In this document: positions 1 to 8,629 of the stretch, one piece after another | How the letters are laid out: each line of letters starts with the position of its first letter | Position numbering within the stretch: position 1 is the first letter of the stretch | Source: Intrasporangium sp. | GTDB lineage: Bacteria; Actinomycetota; Actinomycetes; Actinomycetales; Dermatophilaceae | DNA length: 52,487 nucleotides | Reading direction: 5' to 3' | Assembly (NCBI RefSeq): GCF_030452765.1 | Contig: NZ_JAKDLO010000005.1 | Location: 1 to 52,487, forward strand | Translations under genes and position numbers: made by a program | Notes under the pieces: model-generated | Databases searched by the model: none | What the model was told of the DNA's origin: nothing | Seen by the model: the letters and a program-made list of their open reading frames with translations, nothing else

Positions 1-65
1 ACACCCGCTGTGAGAACCGTCGCACCGGCAGCGGCGACCATTCTGATCAGGGTTTGGCGCTTCAT
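1..65 (-). CDS. Exported protein, N-terminus only (runs off the window)
   Basis: Reading the minus strand from an ATG at 65 gives a 21-residue start (MKRQTLIRMVAAAGATVLTAG) that leaves the window. A basic n-region followed by an Ala/Val/Leu-rich stretch is typical of a Sec signal peptide, as on a binding protein or secreted enzyme. A strong ribosome binding site (AAGGAGG) lies 7 bases upstream of the ATG. It is divergent from the SDR gene at 215. The mature part is not visible, so function cannot be assigned. Confidence 0.6.
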   Translation of the reverse strand, partial: MKRQTLIRMVAAAGATVLTAG

Positions 66-120
66 GGATCAGCCTCCTTGCAGTGCGCGTGGCGCACGTG
101 GTCGTTGGGCTCCGTCGCCG

Positions 121-165
121 TTAGGTTATAAGTATTACGGATCGGATCAGATCACCAAGCGATAA
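121..165. promoter_or_regulatory. AT-rich divergent promoter region
   Basis: Between the exported protein (minus) and the SDR gene (plus) is the only AT-rich stretch of the area (TTATAAGTATTAC around 126), followed by GATCGGATCAGATC. This is a reasonable place for divergent promoters and for the operator of the adjacent FadR-type regulator (1009-1827). No operator was matched base for base. Confidence 0.3.
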
Positions 166-214
166 CGATCCGTCCCGCGCGACGCCTCGTCACCACCCAC
201 TCTCTGGAGGGGCC

Positions 215-1012
215 ATGCAGATCGATCTGCACGACCAAGTAGCCATCGTCACCGGTGCCGGACGAGGGATCGGCATGGAGATCTGCCTCGCGCTGGCACG
301 CGAAGGGGTGATCACGGTGGCGTTGGACGTCACCGAGCAGGCCCTTGCCACCGTCGACGAGCAGATGCGTGCGATCGAGCCACGCTGTCGGTCGTATGCG
401 TGCGACGTCCGCAACGCCGAGCGGATCACGGAGGTGATCACCGAAGTGGACGAGATGCTGGGGCGCATCGACCTGCTGGTGAACAACGCCGGCGTGGTCG
501 ATGACGGTCCGATCGACACCGTCGACGAGACCAGATGGGACCTGGTGCAGGACGTCAACGTCAAGGGAACGTTCCTGATGTGCCGGGCGGTGATCCCCGT
601 GATGAAGCGACAACGCTCCGGGCGGATCATCAATGCCGCCTCGTTCGCGGCGATCGTCCCGCGCGTGGGTGGGGTCACGTACGCCACGTCAAAGGCAGCG
701 GTCACACACTTGACCCGGGGTCTGGCCGGCGAGCTGGGCCCGTGGAACATCACCGTCAATGCCTACGCGCCGGGGATGATACCCACGAGCATGAATCGCT
801 TCACCGAGCGGCCCGCGTCCGAGCAGGCCGCACTACTGGACACGCTGACCCTGCACCGCTGGGGCGACGCAGCCGACGTCGCGAACCTCATCTGCTTCCT
901 GGCCTCCGATCGGGCCGGATACATCACCGGCACCTTGATCGACATCAGCGGGGGGAAGCTGGCCACTCAGCTGCCGCACGAGGCCTACGAGATGCCGGGT
1001 GCACCGGGATGA
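215..1012 (+). CDS. Short-chain dehydrogenase/reductase (SDR)
   Basis: 265-residue classical SDR, probably an NAD(P)-dependent alcohol/ketone oxidoreductase. The Rossmann glycine motif TGAGRGIG is near residues 14-21, NNAGV near 90, and the catalytic YATSK (Tyr and Lys) near 155. The C-terminus is of the usual GGK type. The ATG at 215 follows a GGAGG box. The stop overlaps the ATG of the FadR-type regulator (ATGA at 1009-1012), so the two are cotranscribed, and the regulator probably senses a substrate or product of this enzyme. The substrate cannot be named from sequence. Confidence 0.9.
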   Translation: MQIDLHDQVAIVTGAGRGIGMEICLALAREGVITVALDVTEQALATVDEQMRAIEPRCRSYACDVRNAERITEVITEVDEMLGRIDLLVNNAGVVDDGPIDTVDETRWDLVQDVNVKGTFLMCRAVIPVMKRQRSGRIINAASFAAIVPRVGGVTYATSKAAVTHLTRGLAGELGPWNITVNAYAPGMIPTSMNRFTERPASEQAALLDTLTLHRWGDAADVANLICFLASDRAGYITGTLIDISGGKLATQLPHEAYEMPGAPG

Positions 1013-1827
1013 CCGGGCCGGCAGGGGTGCCGGAGAGTCCAACGAACGAGCCGGCGGCGGGACCAGCCGGGCCCGCACGCTTTGGCGGCGGAAAGCCCGC
1101 GCGCGCTGGGACCAGCAGCGGTGCGGATCTGCACTCTCGCGTGGTCGAGGACATCGGCCAGCAGATCATCAACGGCGACCTCGCCGTCGGGGTGACCATC
1201 TTCGCCGAGCAAGTGTGCAATCGGCTCAATATCTCGCGCACCGTCGTACGGGAAGGGCTTCGCACTCTCGGCTCGCTCGGCCTGATCCAGTCACGGCCAC
1301 AGCGCGGGACACGCGTCCTGCCGCGCGAGAACTGGGATCTGCTGAGCCCGTATGTGATTCGCTGGCGCGGCCATGGACCCGACCATCTGACACAGATGCG
1401 AGAGCTGCTCGAGTTTCGTCTGGGTATCGAACGCGCCGCCGCCTACTTCGCGGCCACGCGTATGACCGACGACGAGGCACAGGCAATGGCGAGGGCGGCC
1501 GCGCAGATGCGCACGTCCTTCCAGGTCCGCGACACGTTCAACTTCTTCCGCGCCGATGCAGAGCTGCACCGCCTGCTGCTCGAGGGGTCAGGCAACCCAG
1601 CGTTGGCGCAGTTCGCGGAGACGGTCGCGGCACTGCTGCGCCTGCGCGGCGCCGGGAGCCCCTACGTCTACGCACCCGCTGGCGTCGCGCGTGCCTCCCT
1701 CGAGCGACACGTCGCTCTGGCCGAAGCGCTGGGCCGCCGCGACCGGGCGGCTGCGGCAGACTTGGCGGAGGAGATCATCGTGGAGACGCTGCGCGAGGTC
1801 AGTTCGGCCAGCGACTTCCGCCGCTGA
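1009..1827 (+). CDS. GntR-family (FadR/FCD subfamily) transcriptional regulator
   Basis: 272 residues. A winged-helix domain follows a ~40-residue disordered Gly/Pro/Ala leader (LHSRVVEDIGQQIINGDL, then RTVVREGLRTLGSLGLI and a PQRGTRVL wing). After it comes an all-helical FCD effector domain (about residues 120-265) with the acidic and histidine residues that bind metal or carboxylate ligands in this family (FHRLL-like AELHRLL, RHVAL). FCD regulators usually repress neighbouring catabolic genes and are released by an organic acid. The start is taken as the ATG overlapping the SDR stop; longer in-frame reading through the SDR gene is shadow. Confidence 0.88.
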   Translation: MTGPAGVPESPTNEPAAGPAGPARFGGGKPARAGTSSGADLHSRVVEDIGQQIINGDLAVGVTIFAEQVCNRLNISRTVVREGLRTLGSLGLIQSRPQRGTRVLPRENWDLLSPYVIRWRGHGPDHLTQMRELLEFRLGIERAAAYFAATRMTDDEAQAMARAAAQMRTSFQVRDTFNFFRADAELHRLLLEGSGNPALAQFAETVAALLRLRGAGSPYVYAPAGVARASLERHVALAEALGRRDRAAAADLAEEIIVETLREVSSASDFRR

Positions 1828-1848
1828 ACCGCGCCGAACCTCGGTTCA
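1825..1848. terminator. Possible hairpin terminator between converging genes
   Basis: TGAACCG (1825-1831) and CGGTTCA (1842-1848) form a 7-bp stem with a 10-base loop. It begins at the stop codon of the GntR gene, in front of the converging SDR gene. There is no T-tract, as is common for actinomycete terminators. Confidence 0.4.
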
Positions 1849-1943
1849 GATGCGAGCCGCTGGGGATCCTTGGAGCCAAGGGGCATTCACGTGGCCTCAC
1901 CCCTGCCGGGCCTCGACGAGGCCGCCGCTACCGTCCCGGCGGA

Positions 1944-2684
1944 TCACCTCCCGTAGGAGGGGCTCTCGATCGGCGAGATCACCAACTCGTTGACGCAGGC
2001 GTGGCGCGGCAGCCCGAACACGAACGCGACCGCGCGGGCGACGTCATCGGGGGTCAACATCCGCTCCCGCTGGGCCTGGTCCGGGACGACCGGACGGTTG
2101 TCGATCAGGGGCGTGTCGATGTCCCCCGGACACAGCAGACAGGCGCTGATGCCGTGCGGGCCTTCCTGGTCGTTCAGCGACTCGGTGAGCGCCTTCAGCG
2201 CCGTCTTGCTGGCCGAATACGCGACGCCCGCCCCACGGCCGTACGTCCAGCCCGCCCAGGAGGAGATCACCACCACACGGCCCGCCCCGCGTGAGCGCAT
2301 CCCGGGCAGCACCAGTGAGATGGCACGTGCGACGGCGTTCAAGTTGGTGTCCACGATCGCGTCGAACTCACCCATCTTCAGGTCCGCCCAGGACCGGTCG
2401 CGCACGTTGAGCCCGGCCGAGAAGAGAAGTTCGCCAACATCACCTCGCTCGGCCGAGATGCGCATGGCTGCCGCGTCCACCGCGGCCCCGTCGGTGGCGT
2501 CCAGTGCGAGCACGGTCGCGTCGCCACCCTGGCCGGTGACCTCGTCGGCCAACTGGCCCAGCAGGCTCTCGCGCCGTCCGCTGAGCACGAGGTGACGATC
2601 CGGCCCCGCCAGAGCGAGCGCCGACGCGCGACCCACTCCTGAGGTCGCGCCGACGATCCAGGCTACCGTGGCCGGCGCGGTCAT
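1944..2684 (-). CDS. SDR oxidoreductase
   Basis: 246 residues from an ATG at 2684. The cofactor motif is IVGATSGVG (residues about 9-17) and the active site is YSASKTA near 152. The usual NNAG is replaced by SAGLN, and the Ser region is VVISSWAG. The C-terminus (LVISPIESPSYGR) resembles SDRs similar to YdfG or serine dehydrogenase. In-frame sequence upstream of 2684 runs into the GGCATAC palindrome and is arginine-rich, so it is not treated as coding. The gene converges with the FadR-type regulator. Substrate unknown. Confidence 0.85.
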   Translation of the reverse strand: MTAPATVAWIVGATSGVGRASALALAGPDRHLVLSGRRESLLGQLADEVTGQGGDATVLALDATDGAAVDAAAMRISAERGDVGELLFSAGLNVRDRSWADLKMGEFDAIVDTNLNAVARAISLVLPGMRSRGAGRVVVISSWAGWTYGRGAGVAYSASKTALKALTESLNDQEGPHGISACLLCPGDIDTPLIDNRPVVPDQAQRERMLTPDDVARAVAFVFGLPRHACVNELVISPIESPSYGR

Positions 2685-2835
2685 GCGTCCGCTCGTGGGT
2701 CGGCGACCGCGACGGGCGCGGACCCGTGAGGGGCGGTGTCGTGGGTCTTGCGGACGATGGGCGGCGTCTGATCGTTGGGGAACAGCAGGAGTCGCATCCG
2801 TGCAGTCTACGAACACCGCCGCTGAGTTGGCGTCC

Positions 2836-2863
2836 AGCGGCATACCCCATGTCGTATGCCGTT
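2836..2863. repeat. GGCATAC/GTATGCC palindromic hairpin, copy 1
   Basis: AGCGGCATAC (2836-2845) is followed after 8 bases by GTATGCCGTT (2854-2863), forming an 8-10 bp stem. It lies upstream of the minus-strand SDR and before the RibD remnant. It belongs to a family of at least six intergenic palindromes in this window with the same arms. Confidence 0.7.
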
Positions 2864-2921
2864 GAGCCGGCAGGGCAGCGACCGCTACGGATGCGGGAGG
2901 GCTTGATCAGGTGATGACGAC

Positions 2922-3212
2922 GTGCACGGTGGGACACTGGTCGAGGAGTACGTCGAGAGCACTGGCGCGGTCCTGGGAGGAAGGACCGCCGACGGCAAGA
3001 ACCTCGAGGTCTTCTCGCCCTCGATCGGCAGGCAGCTGCTCGAGCTCGGGCTCATCGACGAGATCGACCTGCACGTGGCCCCGGTGCTGCTGGGAGCCGG
3101 GATCCGACTCTTCGACGTCCCTGGCGGGGCCGACGTCCGGCTGGACCTCGTCAACGGCGGGGACCCGAGTCGAGCCGTCAACCTTCGGTACCGACCCCAC
3201 GCGGCCACGTGA
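2922..3212 (+). pseudogene. Remnant of a RibD C-terminal/dihydrofolate-reductase-like protein
   Basis: A 96-codon open stretch. The second half (LIDEIDLHVAPVLLGAGIRL) is the characteristic C-terminal part of RibD_C/DHFR-like reductases. The first part (LVEEYVESTGAVLGGRT) matches the family's N-terminal helix and strand. About 70-80 residues that normally lie between the two are missing, and there is no normal N-terminus because an in-frame stop sits just upstream at about 2904. This looks like an internally deleted, decaying copy. No convincing ribosome binding site precedes the GTG at 2922. Confidence 0.6.
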
Positions 3213-3220
3213 CAAACGCA

Positions 3221-3251
3221 GGTATGCCGCTCACCCGGTGAGCGGCATACC
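3221..3251. terminator. Perfect 14-bp GGCATAC hairpin, copy 2
   Basis: GGTATGCCGCTCAC (3221-3234), a CCG loop, then GTGAGCGGCATACC (3238-3251): a perfect 14-bp stem with a 3-base loop. It sits between the end of the RibD remnant and the end of the minus-strand acyl-CoA synthetase gene, where a bidirectional terminator is expected. It shares arms with the other GGCATAC palindromes. Confidence 0.65.
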
Positions 3252-3301
3252 CTCGAGCTCGCTGGAGCGACTGCTCGACCGGATCGACCAGCAGTGCGCC
3301 G

Positions 3302-4822
3302 CTACAGCAGCTGCTCCCGCACCGTGCGCTTGAGGATCTTCCCCGAGGGATTGCGCGGGATCGCGCCGACCACGAGCAGCTCGTGCGGAAGCTTGTAGTG
3401 GGCGATGCGCTGGCCGCAGAACTCACGCAGCTCGTCGGCGGTGAGCGAGGCCCCGTCGGCGAGCGTGACCACGGCCACGATGCTCTCGCCGTAGTCCTCG
3501 TTCGGGCGAGCCACCACAGCGCAGTCGACCACGGCGGGGTGGGCCGCGATCGCACCCTCCACCTCCACCGAGTAGACGTTGCGACCGCCGGTGATGATCA
3601 TGTCCTTGAGCCGGTCGACCACGGTCATGTTGCCGTTCTCGTCGAGCAGCGTCAGGTCGCCGGTGTGCAGCCAGCCGTCGATGATCGTCTCGGCCGTCTG
3701 CTCGGGCTTGTTCCAGTACTCCTTCATCACGGTGACGCCCCGCAGGATCATCTCGCCCACCTCGCCGGGTGCGACGTCGGTCCCGTCGGGGTGCACCACG
3801 CGGCACTCGAGGTTGATCAGCGGTTCGCTCCCGCTGGTCTGCGGGTACGCGACGACCTGCGCATGCGGAGCCAGGATGCCGCCGGGCCCTGCCTCGGTCT
3901 GCCCACACAGCTGCATGAACTCCACCCCTGGGAAGGTGGCCACGAGCTTCTCGACCGCCGAGGCAGGCATGGGGGCGGCCCCGAACATCCCCGTCCGCCA
4001 GGCGGAGACATCCCGCTCCTGCACCCCGGGGACGCGCATGAGGAACTGGTACATCGTGGGCACGCCGAACATCATCGTGATCCGCTCGTGCTCGAGTGCG
4101 TCGAGGACCGCCACCGGGTCGAAACCGGGGAGTATGACGTGAGTGGCGCCGACGAACACGCCTGGCAGGAGCATCAGGTTCAGCTCCGCCGAGTGGTACA
4201 GCGGGGCGACGTGCAGCAGGCGGTCGCCGCTGCGGAGCCCGACGCCTCCCATGAATGCCGCTGTCTCCCACATCATCTGGTGCTGGTCGAAGAGCGCGCC
4301 CTTCGGCCGGCCGGTGGTGCCGGAGGTGTAGAGGATCTCGGCATTGTCCGACTCGGCCACCTCCACGTCCACCGGCTCGTGCGGACGCTCGGCGGCGCGC
4401 GCGAACAGGTCTGGGAACTCGGTGTCCTCGCCCGTGCAGTAGACGCGCAGCCCCTCCGAGGTCTCGGCGGCCAAGGCGTCTCGCACCGCACCACCGACCG
4501 CCGGCGCGAACACCAGCACCGACGCCCCGGAGTCGCGCAGCAGGTACTCGACCTCCGGCCCGGCCGACGCCGGGTTGACGGGGACGACCACTGCGCCCAC
4601 CCGTTGTGCGGCGTAGAAGGCGATCACGAACCTGTCCGTGTTGGTGGACATCAGCGCCAGCCGTCGGCCCTTCTCCAGCCCGTCTTCCACCAACACGGCG
4701 GCGACCTTGTCCACCTCGGCGTCGAGCTGGGCGTAGGTGAGGCGGATGTCCCCGAACACCAGGGCTTCCCGTGACGGCACCCGGGCGGCGGTGGCGCGCA
4801 GGGCTCCGGCGATGGTGGGCAT
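3302..4822 (-). CDS. AMP-forming acyl-CoA synthetase / acid-CoA ligase
   Basis: 506 residues from the ATG at 4822, which has a GGAGA box. It activates a carboxylic acid to its acyl-CoA via an acyl-adenylate. Visible motifs are the phosphate loop YTSGTTGRPKGAL (about residue 170), GQTEAG (A5-type region), the hinge GWLHTGDL, KDMIITGGRNVYSVEVE, and the C-terminal catalytic lysine in NPSGKILKRTVRE. The length is normal for class I ligases. Neighbouring aldehyde dehydrogenase, SDRs, thiolase and FadB suggest it feeds beta-oxidation. Whether the substrate is fatty, aromatic or branched is not evident. An upstream in-frame ATG (4888) adds a 22-residue leader of non-family sequence and was not used. 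Confidence 0.92.
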   Translation of the reverse strand: MPTIAGALRATAARVPSREALVFGDIRLTYAQLDAEVDKVAAVLVEDGLEKGRRLALMSTNTDRFVIAFYAAQRVGAVVVPVNPASAGPEVEYLLRDSGASVLVFAPAVGGAVRDALAAETSEGLRVYCTGEDTEFPDLFARAAERPHEPVDVEVAESDNAEILYTSGTTGRPKGALFDQHQMMWETAAFMGGVGLRSGDRLLHVAPLYHSAELNLMLLPGVFVGATHVILPGFDPVAVLDALEHERITMMFGVPTMYQFLMRVPGVQERDVSAWRTGMFGAAPMPASAVEKLVATFPGVEFMQLCGQTEAGPGGILAPHAQVVAYPQTSGSEPLINLECRVVHPDGTDVAPGEVGEMILRGVTVMKEYWNKPEQTAETIIDGWLHTGDLTLLDENGNMTVVDRLKDMIITGGRNVYSVEVEGAIAAHPAVVDCAVVARPNEDYGESIVAVVTLADGASLTADELREFCGQRIAHYKLPHELLVVGAIPRNPSGKILKRTVREQLL

Positions 4823-5180
4823 GGTTGGTCTCCATTGAGCGAGCCGACGTGGTACAGCGCACAGTACAGTCGCAGATCGCTTCCGCACAGCCCAGGCCGG
4901 AAAGAACGAGGCATGTCACTGAACAACCGTCTCAACGCCTCGGCGCAGCCGCCGTCACTCACGCTGAGCGCGGTGTCGAGTCCGGCGCGGAGGGCGGGTC
5001 ATGCGGTGCTCGACGGCGTGCTGCAGGTCAGCCCAGCACCGTAGGCGTCCCTTGCTCCCGCGCGCGCGCACAGCTACGCGAGAAGCGAGCCGGGCGGCAT
5101 ACCGTCATGGCGTATGCCGCTGCGCCAGGCCCGCGCGAACCCGCGGTTGCACGCGACCGTCCTGACGAGGCCGCCGTCGT
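4823..5180. other. 358-bp intergenic region with a palindrome
   Basis: This lies between the acyl-CoA synthetase and aldehyde dehydrogenase genes, both on the minus strand. I see no gene in it. It contains the ligase promoter side (near 4830-4900) and a GGCATAC palindrome (5094-5120) just downstream of the aldehyde dehydrogenase stop, consistent with a terminator. The size and hairpin suggest the two genes have separate transcripts. Confidence 0.5.
5094..5120. terminator. GGCATAC hairpin, copy 3
   Basis: GCGGCATAC (5094-5102), 9-base loop, GTATGCCGC (5112-5120): a perfect 9-bp stem downstream of the aldehyde dehydrogenase gene (minus strand). Same arms as the other intergenic copies. Confidence 0.6.
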
Positions 5181-6617
5181 TCAGACCTGGATCGACTTGG
5201 TCTCGGTGAACTCGTCCATCGCCGCGAGGCCCATCTCCCGGCCGATGCCGGAATGCTTGTAGCCACCGAAGGGCGCCCGCGGGTTGTGGGCCGCCCCGTT
5301 GACGTCGACCTGACCGGTGCGCACCCGCCGCGCGAACGCGATGGCGCGGTCCTGGTCGGCGGACCACACCGCACCGTGCAGACCGTACGCGCTGTTGTTG
5401 GCGATCGCGAGCGCATCGGCCTCGTCGGTGAAGGGGATGATGGACAGCACCGGCCCGAAGATCTCCTCCTGCGCGATGACCGAGTCGGGGTCGACGTTCG
5501 CGAAGACCGTGGCGCGGACGAAGTGACCTCCCGCCGCCGGCGCCGACCCGTCGGGCCTGGTCGGATCCTCGAGTCCGCCGGTGACCAGCGTTGCGCCCGA
5601 GTCGATTCCGGCCTGGATGTAGTCGAGAACCCGCTTCTTCTGACCCGCTGACACCAGCGGGCCCAGCCTCGTCGCCGGGTCGAGCGGATCACCGGCGAGG
5701 TACGTCTCCGCGGCGGCCTTGGCGAGCGCAACCGCCTCGTCGTGCCGCTCGGCCGGCACGAGCATCCGGGTCCACGCCGTGCAGGTCTGGCCGCCGTTGA
5801 GGAACGCGTTGGCCACGCCGACCTTGACCGCGACCGCGAGGTCGGCATCGTCGAGGATGACGTTGGCCGACTTCCCCCCGAGCTCGAGGGTCACCCGTTT
5901 GACGGACGCCGCCGCGAGGGCGGCCACGCGGGTGCCGGTGGGGACCGAGCCGGTGAACGAGACGACGTCGACCTCGGGGTGCGTCACGAGTGCCTCGCCG
6001 ACCTGCGGTCCGTAGCCGGTGACGAGGTTGACCGCGCCGGCCGGCAGCCCGGCCTCGTCGATGACGTCCATGAGGATGAACGCGGTGAGCGGCGCGACCT
6101 CGCTCGGTTTGAGCACGACGGTGCACCCGGCGGCGAGCGCGGGCGCGATCTTGCAGGTGATCTGGTGCAGCGGGTAGTTCCACGGCGTGATCGCGGCGAC
6201 GACCCCGGCCGGCTCGCGGGCGATGATCGTATTGCCGACTCGCTCCTCGCGCTCCGGCTCGGCGAGCGCGTCGATGTAGACCCCGAGATCGGTGATCGGC
6301 AGGGACGCCTGGATCTTCGTCGCGATGCGCAGCGGCGTGCCGACATCCGTCGCGATGACCCGGCCGATCTCCTCCTGCCGTGCCGCGAGGGCGTCCCGGA
6401 CCCGGACGAGGTAGTCGCGACGCTCGGCGCGGGACAGCCCGGCCCACGTCGGGAACGCAGCCCGAGCCGCCGCGACGGCGCGGTCGACGTCGGCGGCGCC
6501 ACCTTCGGGGATCGTGGCGATCGGTTCGCCGGTGGCCGGGTTCTCGACCGTGATCCGACCCGTCTCCACCGGATCGACCCAGGCACCCCCGATGTAGAGC
6601 TGCGAACGGGACTCCAT
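5181..6617 (-). CDS. NAD(P)-dependent aldehyde dehydrogenase
   Basis: 478 residues, the normal length for the ALDH superfamily. It oxidises an aldehyde to the acid, which the neighbouring ligase could then activate. Seen in the sequence: the PWNYPL cofactor segment (about 144-149), GSVPTG (Rossmann-type turn), the general base Glu in TLELGGKSAN (about 243-252), the nucleophilic Cys in GGQTCTAWTR (about 280) and EIFGPVLS (about 375). The ATG at 6617 has an AAGGAGG box at ideal spacing. Substrate not predictable. Confidence 0.93.
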   Translation of the reverse strand: MESRSQLYIGGAWVDPVETGRITVENPATGEPIATIPEGGAADVDRAVAAARAAFPTWAGLSRAERRDYLVRVRDALAARQEEIGRVIATDVGTPLRIATKIQASLPITDLGVYIDALAEPEREERVGNTIIAREPAGVVAAITPWNYPLHQITCKIAPALAAGCTVVLKPSEVAPLTAFILMDVIDEAGLPAGAVNLVTGYGPQVGEALVTHPEVDVVSFTGSVPTGTRVAALAAASVKRVTLELGGKSANVILDDADLAVAVKVGVANAFLNGGQTCTAWTRMLVPAERHDEAVALAKAAAETYLAGDPLDPATRLGPLVSAGQKKRVLDYIQAGIDSGATLVTGGLEDPTRPDGSAPAAGGHFVRATVFANVDPDSVIAQEEIFGPVLSIIPFTDEADALAIANNSAYGLHGAVWSADQDRAIAFARRVRTGQVDVNGAAHNPRAPFGGYKHSGIGREMGLAAMDEFTETKSIQV

Positions 6618-6696
6618 CGATCCTCCTTGGTCGCTACCTGGCCCTCAGGATGTCACCTTCGGCTCGAGCGGGCCGCGTCCGAGGACTGCTCCTGCT

Positions 6697-8478
6697 TCAC
6701 TCATCGCTACCGCAATGGCACGTCGCCTCGGAAGACGCGCAGCACTCCGGGTCCGTCGAGGTGCCGCTGGCCGGGCGTCGCCCGGTCGCTGGCGCCCCGG
6801 CTCGCTCGATCCGGCACAGGCACGACGCGGTGACGGGCCGGTCGGCGTGCGCGCCGGCGATGCGCAGCTGCTGCTCGACCACGCCGGCGAGCTCGTGCTT
6901 CTCGAGCCGGACGAGGCACTCGTGGTAGCCGTGCAGGCTCCAGACGTTGCCCGGGTGCTGGCAGGCGCGCGGCAGGGTCGGGTCGAGCCCGAGGTCTGCC
7001 CGGTAGACCGCCTCCGCCTCGGCGACGTGGCCCTGCTCGAGCAGCAGCGCACCGAGGGCGTGCCGGGTCGGCTGCATCCAGCCCCACGGTTCGTCGTACG
7101 GTAGCCCGTCGTCGAGCCCGACCGATCGACGCAGGTGCGCGTAGGCGATCTCGTGGTTTCCCTTGCGGTACTCCAGCTCGCCGTCGAGCATCGCGTCGGC
7201 GACCGCGAGGATGTCGCGGCACGTGTTGTTGAACAGGATGCGTGACTCCGGCACGCGCTCGACTGCCGCCTGGAAGAGCCGCCGCTCCTGCTCTGCCTCG
7301 GCGACACGTCCGGTGGCCGAGTAGGCGACCCCCTTGCCGTAGTGGAGCATCGCCGTCGTGGTGCAGTAGAGGTCCCGATCACGCGGCAGGGGTAGCGCGA
7401 TCAGCTCCTCCCACCGCCCGAAGCGGACCAGCACGTGGACGCGCATCGGGACGAAGCCCTCGAGCCAGTCGGCCATGGGGGGCAGCTCGACGTGCAGCAG
7501 CTCTTCCGGGATCGCCCGCTCGAGCTCGGCCACGGTCTGCAGCGCCGTCTCCTCCTGGCCGAGGAACAACGCGCCGTAGATCTTGAAGTGCAGGTTGTGG
7601 GCCCGGTACAGCGCGTAGAAGTTGAGCGCGCCGCGGTGACCGACGAAGCGGGCATCGACCGCGATGGCGACGCTGTTCGAGTCGACCACCCGTCGGTAGT
7701 CGCCGCAGAGGACATCGATGTGGGTCGGCATGTGCTGCAGGTGCCCGGCATCGGGGACCAGGCCCCGCAGCAGGTCGGCGACCGGGAGGGCTGCCTCGGG
7801 GGTGCCGGACATCTCCATGAGGTGCAGGTACATGTGCAGCAGACCGGGGTGCCGCGACCCACCGGGGGCCGCGAGAGCCTTGTCGAGCACGGCCTTGGCC
7901 TCCAGCGTTCGCGCCCCTTCGGCGGGTCGGCCCGTGCGTTGGTCCCACAGCTGCCAGGCCGCGAGGTTCATCAGCGCCTCACCGTAGAGGCAGGCCACGT
8001 CCAGCTCGTCGGGGTGGGCCGCGTACGCCCGACCCATGGCGGCGGCATACTCGACCTCCCACGCGCCACAGTCCTCGATCGGACGCCCGTCGGGATACCG
8101 GGTCACGAGCGCCTCGATGAGGGCGCGCTCGACCGGCGCGGCTCCGGGCGCGCACCTGAGCGCTTCGCCCGCCGCGGTCCTGGCCCGAGCCAGCACGGCG
8201 AGCGCTTCCTCGGGGGCGAAGAACTCCCACGGCTTGTTGTAGTTGGGCCCGAGGGCAAAGGCGATCCCCCAGTACGCCAAGGCACAGTCGGGGTCGAGCT
8301 CGACCGCCTGCTGGAAGCACTCCACCGCCTCCTCGTGGTTGAAGCCGAAGGCCCAGACCAGTCCGCGGTTCACCCAGACGCGCGCCTCCTCGCTGCTGCT
8401 CGTCACGCTGCGCGCGTAGTCGCCCAGGTCATACGGGTAGCCGGCCTGCTCAGCGGTCGTGGCGTCGACCAAACTCAT
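6697..8478 (-). CDS. Tetratricopeptide-repeat protein, function unknown
   Basis: 593 residues from the ATG at 8478. It is rich in helical TPR-like repeats: an N-terminal AFGFNHEEAVECFQQAVELD unit (about residues 44-63), a middle ALGQ-type helical array and a C-terminal LLEQGHVAEAEAVYRADLGL unit. A conserved-looking GHLQHMPTHIDVLCGDYRR segment is near the middle. The last 20 residues are cysteine-rich (ECCASSEATCHCGSDE), an odd tail that might bind metal. No signal peptide or membrane segment. It is divergent from the thiolase gene. TPR proteins are scaffolds or sensors; no specific job can be read here. An upstream ATG at 8514 is possible but less family-like. Confidence 0.75.
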   Translation of the reverse strand: MSLVDATTAEQAGYPYDLGDYARSVTSSSEEARVWVNRGLVWAFGFNHEEAVECFQQAVELDPDCALAYWGIAFALGPNYNKPWEFFAPEEALAVLARARTAAGEALRCAPGAAPVERALIEALVTRYPDGRPIEDCGAWEVEYAAAMGRAYAAHPDELDVACLYGEALMNLAAWQLWDQRTGRPAEGARTLEAKAVLDKALAAPGGSRHPGLLHMYLHLMEMSGTPEAALPVADLLRGLVPDAGHLQHMPTHIDVLCGDYRRVVDSNSVAIAVDARFVGHRGALNFYALYRAHNLHFKIYGALFLGQEETALQTVAELERAIPEELLHVELPPMADWLEGFVPMRVHVLVRFGRWEELIALPLPRDRDLYCTTTAMLHYGKGVAYSATGRVAEAEQERRLFQAAVERVPESRILFNNTCRDILAVADAMLDGELEYRKGNHEIAYAHLRRSVGLDDGLPYDEPWGWMQPTRHALGALLLEQGHVAEAEAVYRADLGLDPTLPRACQHPGNVWSLHGYHECLVRLEKHELAGVVEQQLRIAGAHADRPVTASCLCRIERAGAPATGRRPASGTSTDPECCASSEATCHCGSDE

Positions 8479-8629
8479 GACTACCCCCAGGTAGTGACCG
8501 GACCTCCCTGCCAAGGGTACCGTCCTGCCGGGCGCGAACTAGGCTCGAAGGACACGGGCGCCCGGGCCCTACGATCGCTGGTCGCCGGCCCGCCGAGCCA
8601 ATGACCACTTCAAGGGAAAGAAGAGACCT

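Noticed and set aside
535-1008. In-frame extension of the GntR regulator through the SDR gene
   Set aside because: It overlaps the SDR gene in another frame and has no family resemblance; the ATG at 1009 overlapping the SDR stop fits better.
2685-2843. N-terminal extension of the minus-strand SDR
   Set aside because: Arginine-rich non-family sequence that crosses the GGCATAC palindrome; the SDR fold starts right after the ATG at 2684.
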